From Populus alba (Eukaryota > Streptophyta > Magnoliopsida > Malpighiales > Salicaceae): DNA of 64,000 nucleotides. This document shows, in pieces, positions 57,184-64,000 of this stretch; positions within the stretch are counted from its first letter, which is position 1, and each line of letters opens with the position of its first letter. The position numbers and the translations under genes were made by a program. The notes beneath the pieces were generated by a model that ran no database searches, was not told the DNA's origin, and saw only the letters and a list, made by a program, of their open reading frames with translations. The DNA lies in assembly GCF_005239225.2 (NCBI RefSeq), contig NC_133293.1, forward strand, positions 2,294,001-2,358,000, given 5' to 3'.

Positions 57184-60090
57184 TTAGTTTCTTCTAGCAC
57201 CATATCTGCCAGCATTCTTCTTTGTTCTTTTGTTGTTGAGATTCCATTTATCCTCAACCATCCTAAGAAACCATGCAGGTTTTTTTATTCTAAACACAAT
57301 GTATCCTGTTGCAACTCCAAACACAAACCCACATCCATACCCTATTATCACAGCTTTCCATCCAAATCCATCTCCAAACAATGTTGAATCATCTCCTTCA
57401 TCAAAGCTTGATGGCGGCAATGATGGTGCCTTATCACCGTAACATTGTTTTAGTACTTGAAATCCACATAAACCCAAGTTTCCTTCAAATGAGCTTGCAT
57501 TAAAGGTGTTGAACTGCTCTCCACTTGGTATGGGGCCCTCGAGTTGGTTATGTGAAAGGTTTAGGATTGCAAGAAATGTTAGAACCCCCAGCTGCGTTGG
57601 AATCCTTCCGGTAAGCAAATTTGAAGATAGATCTAATGATTCCAAATTGATCAAATTTCCTAATGATGATTGGATATGACCTGTAAGGGAATTATGAGAA
57701 AGGTTGAGCTGTTGGAGTGCTTTAAGCTTTCCGATCATTTTTGGAATCTCTCCAGTGAAATTGTTATTTGACAAATCTAGTACTCTGATAGTACTTCGAA
57801 TCTTTGTAAACTCAATTTCTACACCTTTCCATGTCATTTCTATGGAATAGACATAGACATAGACAGTGTAATTTGTTGTCCCCATGTAAATCATCTTTTG
57901 ATCCGAGGCCATCATTGCTTCAAGACTATTGAAATACCTAGTTGGCAATGGCCCACTAAAATTGTTGCCAGATATGTCAAAAATCCGTAATTTAGAGAAG
58001 GAATTATATGTAGTCGGACCCTTCACAAAACCTTGGAGTTTATTAGATTTTAGGACAAGAATTTGGAGCTTTGGGAGCCTTTCTAGAAAGATGGGAAATG
58101 TATCCTCAATCTTATTGTTGCCAAGATCAAGAACTTCCAACATTGTGCAGTTGATGATAGACGGTGATATTTTCCCTTCTAATTCATTTCCATTGAGGTT
58201 GAGATATTCCAAGCTATTATCCTTTGAAAATGCTGAAGGGATGGTGCCTTGAAGATTGTTCATGCCTAGATGCAATACAGAGAGCACGTTGCTGAAGTTT
58301 CCTAAACATTGTGGCGTAGAACCATTGAAGCTGTTGTTGGACAAGTCCAAGACTTGAAGGTATCTTAGCTTGCAAATAGAAGAAGAAATCTCACCTGTCA
58401 ATTTACTATTGGATGCAAGAATAAGGACTTCCAAGCTCTCTTGTTTGAAAATCGAACTTGGGATCGGACCATGCAAGTGGTTATTGCTCAAATCAAGGAA
58501 TCCTAATGAATTGTGTTGGAGTTCACTTATATTACCTATGAGATTATTGTTATGAAGGTCAAGATATCGTAAAGAAGGAAGAGCAAACAAAAAGGATGGT
58601 ATTGGTCTATTGAACAAGTTATTGGATAAAAATACATATTGTAGATTTGAAAGGGTATTTAATTGAGAATGGATAGGGCCTACTAGTTGATTATTGGATA
58701 AACTTAAATATGAAAGATTGACTAAGTTACCTAAAGAATTTGGAACTTGACCTATAAAATTATTAGAACTGAGAAGCAAGGAATGGAGATGTACAAGGTT
58801 TCCAAGTGACGATGGGATCTCACCATTTAAATTGTTACTTGAAAGGTCTAAAATAATCAGCCGTGTGAGATTATCAAGCGCAGCTAGATCTGAACTTATA
58901 ATGTTAGAATTACGAAGATGCATATATTCTAATGACTTTAGATTACTGATTAAGTCAATTTCTAAATAAACTGAAATTCTTGTATTAGAAAGATCCAACA
59001 GAGAGAGGACATTACTCAAATTGGACGAAGGAAAAGAGCCAATGAGGCCTTCCATGTATGACAAATCCAATGATTCAAGGTTTGGGAGGAGAAAGATGTT
59101 ACCTGGGAACTTCCCCTGCAATCCACAACCTCTGAGGGAAAGAGATGACAAAGAAGAGGACAGATTCCTCAAGGAATTAGGTGCAACCAAAGACATATTG
59201 ACATAATCCAAAACGAGATCTCTAAGCTTTGTTACGTTTCGAACAAGCTTGTCAAAAGAAATTGATTCTAGTCTCAGATAGTCATTGTCAGAGAGATCAA
59301 GTGAAACCAACTCAGTGAGTTGATCAAAATCATATGGAATTGGATCAGTAATATTGTTCTCTCCAAGATCCAAGTACTGCAGGTGCTTAAATTTCCCCAT
59401 TGAGGATGGGAGTTTTCCTTGCAATCCACAGTCAATGAGTACGAGTGATGACAGAGAAGAAGACAGATTCGTCAAGGAATCAGGAACAAGTAGTGACATC
59501 GTTACAGAACCCAAATTGAGATCTCTTAGCTTGGTTAGGTTTTGAACAAGCTTGTCAAAAGAAATTGGTTCTAGACTTAGATAGTCATTGTCAGATAGAT
59601 CAAGTGAAACCAATTTGGAGAGATGAGAGATTTCCGACGGAACTTGACCTGCAAAGACTGAGAAATTTAGGTTAAGATGTGTCAGATTGGAAAACTGGTC
59701 AAATCGAGAAGAAATATGAGAGCTATTGAAATGATTGTCAGAGAGGTCGAGCTTTTGAAGATGATGCAGGGAGAAGAGGGTGCTATTGGGATGGAGGGTG
59801 CCATAAAGCATGCTGCATGAGAGGTCCAGCGCAGTGACATGCCCTGTTTTCATGTCACAAGAGACCCCATCCCACAAGCAGCAGTCTGTACCCTCTTTCC
59901 ACGACTCTGTCTTGGGATGGTGGCAACGCTCTGAAGCAGAGCTCTTAATGTAAAAGGACTCTTTGAATTGGAGCAAAGAAAGACTTTGGTTGGGAGCACA
60001 GAAATGAGATGAAGAAATTGTTGAATGGAAATGGAAGAGAAACAGAATGAAAGAGAGAGATTGGGAGAGGGACAGTGGTGAAAACCCCAT
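57184..60090 (-). CDS. LRR receptor-like protein (Cf-9/RLP type)
   Basis: A single uninterrupted 968-residue frame. These proteins sit in the plasma membrane, sense extracellular signals through leucine-rich repeats, and signal with partner kinases because they lack a kinase domain; many act in immunity or development. Features in order: signal peptide (1-27), LRR N-cap with the cysteine pattern CHHPKTESW...DCCLWDGVSC (about 57-79), some 28-30 LRRs of the LxxLxxLxLSxNxLxGxIP plant type, an island region containing YVYSIEMTWKGVEIEF (about 745-765) after which repeats resume, an acidic stretch (EGDDST), a membrane helix (about 911-933) and a short basic tail of about 35 residues (RIKKPAWFLRMVEDKW). 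Length and order match the family. LRRs near the N-terminus carry an internal duplication of 101 residues (303 bp). The start ATG follows a TATA box by about 75 bp. No kinase or frameshift is present. Confidence 0.95.
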   Translation of the reverse strand: MGFSPLSLSQSLSFILFLFHFHSTISSSHFCAPNQSLSLLQFKESFYIKSSASERCHHPKTESWKEGTDCCLWDGVSCDMKTGHVTALDLSCSMLYGTLHPNSTLFSLHHLQKLDLSDNHFNSSHISSRFDQFSNLTHLNLNFSVFAGQVPSEISHLSKLVSLDLSDNDYLSLEPISFDKLVQNLTKLRDLNLGSVTMSLLVPDSLTNLSSSLSSLVLIDCGLQGKLPSSMGKFKHLQYLDLGENNITDPIPYDFDQLTELVSLDLSDNDYLRLESISFDKLVRNVTKLRDLVLDYVNMSLVAPNSLRNLSSSLSSLSLRGCGLQGKFPGNIFLLPNLESLDLSYMEGLIGSFPSSNLSNVLSLLDLSNTRISVYLEIDLISNLKSLEYMHLRNSNIISSDLAALDNLTRLIILDLSSNNLNGEIPSSLGNLVHLHSLLLSSNNFIGQVPNSLGNLVNLSYLSLSNNQLVGPIHSQLNTLSNLQYVFLSNNLFNRPIPSFLFALPSLRYLDLHNNNLIGNISELQHNSLGFLDLSNNHLHGPIPSSIFKQESLEVLILASNSKLTGEISSSICKLRYLQVLDLSNNSFNGSTPQCLGNFSNVLSVLHLGMNNLQGTIPSAFSKDNSLEYLNLNGNELEGKISPSIINCTMLEVLDLGNNKIEDTFPIFLERLPKLQILVLKSNKLQGFVKGPTTYNSFSKLRIFDISGNNFSGPLPTRYFNSLEAMMASDQKMIYMGTTNYTVYVYVYSIEMTWKGVEIEFTKIRSTIRVLDLSNNNFTGEIPKMIGKLKALQQLNLSHNSLTGHIQSSLGNLINLESLDLSSNLLTGRIPTQLGVLTFLAILNLSHNQLEGPIPSGEQFNTFNASSFEGNLGLCGFQVLKQCYGDKAPSLPPSSFDEGDDSTLFGDGFGWKAVIIGYGCGFVFGVATGYIVFRIKKPAWFLRMVEDKWNLNNKRTKKNAGRYGARRN
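59100..59640 (-). repeat. 303-bp internal duplication in the RLP LRR domain
   Basis: The stretch coding VSLDLSDNDYLSLEPISFDK (around 59600-59545) recurs as VSLDLSDNDYLRLESISFDK 303 bp downstream in the gene (around 59297-59242). The matching parts include the following LSSSLSSL and GCGLQGK segments. The duplication is in frame and adds about four LRRs. Confidence 0.88.
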
Positions 60091-60161
60091 GTTTGGCTGG
60101 CCTTACAGGATTCAAAGTATATTTGGGAGAGATGAGGAATGAAGAAAGACATTATTAGCAG

Positions 60162-60169
60162 TATTTATA
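60162..60169 (-). promoter_or_regulatory. TATA box of the RLP gene
   Basis: On the minus strand CTATAAATAC lies about 72-79 bp before the ATG. The same box is kept in the relic at 46974-46982, which supports it as part of the original promoter. Confidence 0.7.
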
Positions 60170-60239
60170 GACAAACGAATCTTAGATTGTATACTGACAT
60201 AGGACGTGTAAAACATGTAAAGACGAAATCAAATCTCAA

Positions 60240-61600
60240 GAAACAACAAGAGTGAGTTAGTGAGTGAGTGAGTGTTGGAAACGCGGCAAAGTATATTAAA
60301 CAAGATTCCTTGTTGACTTCAAATTGTGCAAACTGAATTGTTGTTTCTTGGCAAAGTAATAATTACGCAAAGCAATGGCTTTGCACTTATATCTCGTTTC
60401 TCCTGACCCTAAAGTATAACAGTTTAAAAATCGTGACAGCTTAATTTGAATGTTCAGAGGTATTTTTCAATGAAATTTATGCGATTGATTTGCCCACTAA
60501 AATATAATTTCCAAGAAATTTCGAAGGAAACTTTTTGCCAGTTCGAGAGTGAGGTTGCTGTTGTTTTTTAAAATATTTTTTTCTCGAAAATATTTTAAAA
60601 TAAAAAAATAAAAATTTCAATTTTTTTTTTGATATTAGCGCATTAAAACATAAAAAAATATTAATTTAAAACAAAATTAAAAAAATTAATTTTTTTCAAA
60701 AATACTTTTAAAATGAAAAAACAAACTGGGTTATCAACAAGTGGGTATGCAAAGTCAAATTTTTTATTTTTGAAAAATTATTGTTGATATAAACACATCA
60801 AAATAATCTAAAATAAAAAAATTAATTTAAAGTAACGAAAAAAAATTAAAATATTTTTTTTGAAAAAAAAACAGTATCTTAAAGAGTCATCCTCACCTTC
60901 TTATGTCCACTTCAATCCAATCCTGTCAACAAGTTCGGGCAATAGCTGTATTGAACAAAATTTGCTTCCTCTCATGTATTTAATTTAACTTAATTAAAAA
61001 ATAAAATTTATTTTAAAAAAGCTAGATTTAATAAAGATCGATATTAAAAAGTCCAAGTTAATCTTTGTTACTTTTAAAATCATAAAAAAATCCCATAGAA
61101 AATAAATACAAAAAATAACAAAGTATTGGTGGATAAAACTAAAAAAAAATCATTATTGATTTCCTAAATAGATTAAATAGTATTTCAGGGGTTGCTAATA
61201 TTTCTTAAATTATTTAATCCTTTTAGTATTAAAAATAACAAAATAGTTTTTTTTGATAAATTTTAAATTATAAAAATTATCACAATACAAAACATACACT
61301 TCATTGATGAGAATAAGAATAGGAACACAACAATATTAATTTCTTAAAAAGATTAAATATTTTTCCGGGATTGTTAATTGTTTTTAAAATTAATTAATCC
61401 TTTTACTATTAAAAATAGTTAAAAAGTTATTTGACAAATTTCTATTTGCTTAATTTAGTAATGTGTTGTTTTTTAAAAAATAATTTTCTTTCTTATAAAT
61501 CTTTCAATTTATATGCTTCTTATTTATTTAATTTAAGTATAATTAATTTTAATATTAGTATGCATGCTATGTTTTTTGATTTTATATTAATTATAAATTC
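60240..61600. other. RLP upstream region with decayed repeats
   Basis: Contains the upstream block AAAGAGTCATCCTCACCTTC (about 60879) shared with 47126, two AT-rich MITE-like remnants (60545-60720, 60760-60885), and two copies of the dispersed repeat described at 49915 (61140-61300, 61310-61540). No gene. Confidence 0.55.
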
Positions 61601-61604
61601 AAAT

Positions 61605-61870
61605 ATATACTTAGTGGAGAAAATAAATGAAAGAGAGATATCGAGAGAGGCACAGTGGAAACATTGAGAAACTGATAAATTGAGTGATAATAATACGGAA
61701 AAATGAAAACAAAAAAGTAATATGTATTTCCATCATTATTTACAGAAAGTAAGGTTCGTATCAACTTTCCTATGTAGTAGTTGCGAGACTTGAAGGAAAG
61801 CAAGGCAAAGTAATAATTACGCCAAGCACTAATGACTTTGCACTTATATATCGTTTTTCACGATCTTTGC
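61605..61870 (-). pseudogene. Relic of an RLP 5' region
   Basis: GTGGAGAAAATAAATGAAAG, GAGAGATATCGAGAGAGG and CACAGTGGAAAC resemble the signal-peptide coding end of the RLP (60020-60090). The following GGCAAAGTAATAATTACGCC and GACTTTGCACTTATATAT resemble 60343-60400. No LRR sequence remains. Confidence 0.55.
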
Positions 61871-61994
61871 AATATTAAAACGATGTCCAAACATGCTAGT
61901 AACAAGATAATATTGATTTCTTGTCAAAAATAAAATTTATAAAATATAAAAAATTATTTTATATATTTTTAAATAAAAAATACTTTAAAAAATA

Positions 61995-62345
61995 ATCTCC
62001 ACTACAAACACGATAATATTGATTTCCTAAATGAATTATGTTTCAGGGGTTGCTTATTTTTCTTAAATTACTAATCTTTTTAGTATTAAAAGTAATTAAA
62101 TAATTATTTGATAAATTTTGATCATGCTTATTTAAAAAAATAACACTTTTCTTGTTTATCAATCTTTCAATTTACATGCTTTGATTTTCTTTTATGTATT
62201 TTAAATAAAAAATAATTTAACATGATTATTTAAACAAATAATTAAAAAATATATATACAATAAAAAAATAAAAATTATAAACTCTTTACCTATATGGTTC
62301 AGGAAGTATTTATAACCCTTGAACTTTATCATTTTAATGGAATTG
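61995..62345. repeat. Dispersed AT-rich repeat, copy near the RLP
   Basis: Best match to 49915-50290, including TTAAAAGTAATTAAATAATT, ATCAATCTTTCAATTTACAT and GGAAGTATTTATAACCCTT near its right end. Confidence 0.65.
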
Positions 62346-62419
62346 AGGGGCTTTTCCTCAATGTTTGGTAAAAAAAAGATTTAAAAAAAAAACAGCCTTT
62401 TCCTCGATGTTTGGATTGG

Positions 62420-62700
62420 AGTAGCGAAAGACTTTGTTCATGAGCTCATAATTGAGTTGAAGAGGAGACATTTGAGGAGAAGGATCGATGATTAAATTGT
62501 TGGATTGAAGTGAAAGGGAAACAAAATGGAAATGAGAAATTGAGTGAGGGATAATGAATAAAAAATAAAGCAGTTCGTAGACTTAGCTTTCTTGACTCAA
62601 AACTCAGCAAGACCACAAATTTATATGTATGCAAAATAATGCAGCACTAATGACTTTGCCTATTATATCTATATATTTTCATGATCCAAAAGTCTTCATT
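62420..62700 (-). pseudogene. Relic of an RLP signal peptide and promoter region
   Basis: Minus-strand reading of 62560-62450 gives a Ser/Phe-rich hydrophobic stretch SLNFSFPFCFPFTSIQQFN, like the RLP signal peptide. On the plus strand GCGAAAGACTTTGTTCATGA resembles the GCAAAGAAAGACTTTGGTTG stretch of the gene. GCAGCACTAATGACTTTGC follows, as in the other upstream copies. The LRR body is absent. Confidence 0.6.
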
Positions 62701-62794
62701 GACGAGACTTGGAATTAATGGGAACACCACAGATCAAGCCTTAATTAATGAAATTAAGTTAGATCTTCTCCGATGTGCCTTTAATTTAATCGGA

Positions 62795-63060
62795 GCAAAG
62801 AAAGACTAATTTGTTCATGAGCACATTCTTGTTAATTAGTATTAAAAATGCAACAGAAACATAATTAAAAAAACAAAAGTAAAGTAAAGTAAAATTGTGC
62901 ACAATAATTTCCCACTAAATTGTTGTTTCTACTTTCTAGACGGATGGAAACCAAGGCAAAGTAACATTTACGGCAGCACACATGTATCGTTTTTCTCGAC
63001 CCTAAAATTCTTTTTTAATTATCCAAAAGTTCCTATCAACTTTTCCTGTGTACTTGTTTG
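62795..63060 (-). pseudogene. Further relic of the RLP 5' region
   Basis: GGAGCAAAGAAAGACT and CATGAGCACA resemble the RLP coding region at about 59965-60000. AAGGCAAAGTAACATTTACG and ATGTATCGTTTTTCTCGACC resemble 60345-60410. Heavily decayed. Confidence 0.5.
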
Positions 63061-63352
63061 GTAATGTGTATGATCAGTGTATTTTTCTTAAATATTTGTT
63101 TTATTATAAATATATTCAAATGAATTAAACAGATTTTGAGAGTCTTTGTGTATGCTGCAGTTTTTATTTTTAAAACAAACCACATAAATAATAATGTATT
63201 TCGTTAGTGTTAAAATTTAATTTATTATTTGAGGGATCCATGAAAAAATTACGTTGAAACCACGTGTTTATCGAAAATAGCTGAGAGTTGCTTCTTTTGT
63301 CATGCGATCTTGATAGTGAAGAGTGAATTAATTCATTTTTTATTGTTCACGT
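63061..63352. other. No gene recognised
   Basis: AT-rich DNA without repeat partners noticed elsewhere in the window. Confidence 0.4.
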
Positions 63353-64000
63353 TGACACAACCAAAAGATTGATGTCTTCTCTCAAATGCAGGAGTGTCAA
63401 AGTAATAAATAACCCGACAAGACCGGGGTCAAACCACAGGGAGGTTAACTATATAAATTATAAAATAACAACAAAACAACAATGATAATAATAATAATAA
63501 TAACAATACTAATAATAATTAGTAGTAGTAGTAGTAGTAGTAGTAATAATAACAATAATAGTAATAGTAATAGTAATAGTAGTAGTAGTAGTAGCAGTAA
63601 TGATATTAATAATAGTAATAGTAATAATAAAAAGGACTTTAAGATGTAAGATTAATTTGATGATTAAACAAGAATAAAAAACAAATATCAAGGTTAGAGG
63701 ATCCATTAATGGTATTTCAAACAAGTATAGTATAAACTCCTATTACTCAATTGGAACCACACATAAAGGAGGTTCCAATCAAATTATAATTGTTAACATG
63801 ATTACATTAATTATCTTATTCGAGTAATGCCAATACTTGTAAATATTATCAAGTATTCATGGTGATAACTTATGTTAACAACAAATCAAGGGTTGTTCAA
63901 CACAAATCTAGATTAACCATTTAACAAGTAAAGTATGGTATAACCTACACCTGCGCTATAGATAATAAATATAGAACATGTTAGTATCAAGCATTAAAGT
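63353..64000 (+). mobile_element. LTR of the solo LTR 1/2 family, cut by the window end
   Basis: Begins TGACACAACCAAAAGATTGA and follows solo LTR 2 closely to the window edge (AGGAGTGTC, GTAATAAATAACCCG, GAGGATCCA, GGAACCACACATAAAGGAGG). The five bases before it, CACGT, are the candidate target duplication. Whether it is a solo LTR or the left LTR of a full element cannot be seen. Confidence 0.85.
63485..63632. repeat. Compound (AAT)n/(AGT)n microsatellite
   Basis: About 145 bp of mixed trinucleotide repeats, at the same place in the LTR where copies 1 and 2 carry AAT and GAA runs. A minus-strand frame of Thr and Ile over it is not a gene. Confidence 0.9.

Noticed and set aside
63509..63724. 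A Thr/Ile-rich minus-strand frame
   Set aside because: Translation of a trinucleotide microsatellite inside an LTR.

Overview
The window is nuclear DNA of a eudicot plant. It is AT-rich, has spliced genes with GT-AG introns, and holds plant-specific receptor families together with dense layers of LTR retrotransposons, CACTA transposons and MITE-like repeats. The repeat style suggests a woody species such as Populus or a relative (Salicaceae); that is an inference from general resemblance and was not tested. I see no RNA gene, CRISPR array or prokaryotic feature.

Only two host genes look intact, both on the minus strand and both encoding surface receptors. One is a seven-exon G-type lectin S-receptor-like kinase (16915-20689; the exons sum to 823 codons plus stop, with every splice phase consistent). 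The other is an intronless LRR receptor-like protein of the Cf/RLP type (57184-60090, 968 aa). Three kinds of host gene debris are present: a broken MSP1/ATAD1-type AAA ATPase copy (54393-56360), one isolated YSL metal-chelate transporter exon (51094-51296), and several relics of the RLP 5' end and promoter (46.8-47.2, 61.6, 62.4 and 62.8-63.0 kb).

Layout: 1-16 kb holds nested LTR pieces and the remains of a CACTA element (A). Three solo LTRs here have matching 5-bp target-site duplications: 1829-5791 (GTAGC), 8038-9628 (GGATG) and 10461-11676 (ACTTT). 16.9-20.7 kb is the receptor kinase. 20.85-46.2 kb is one old CACTA element (B), broken open by a complete Copia element (20906-25607, TSD CATTT), a Gypsy gag remnant (about 26.3-29.0 kb) and a solo LTR (33101-42156, TSD CATCT). 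That solo LTR itself contains a second CACTA element, C (33780-41065, TSD CAC). 46.2-49.8 kb is a duplicated block whose second copy carries a small non-autonomous CACTA (D, 47579-49099, TSD TGT). 50-57 kb is gene debris and AT-rich DNA. 57-63 kb is the RLP and decayed copies of its upstream region. A further solo-LTR-type copy starts at 63353 and runs off the edge.

I found no convincing undescribed biological system. The most unusual points are an IQ-motif-like coding segment inside a non-autonomous LTR element (5087-5155), a third internal block of CACTA terminal-type repeats between the two transposon genes of B and C, and an insertion history that can be read from the target-site duplications. 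None of the transposons looks able to make a full set of its own proteins.
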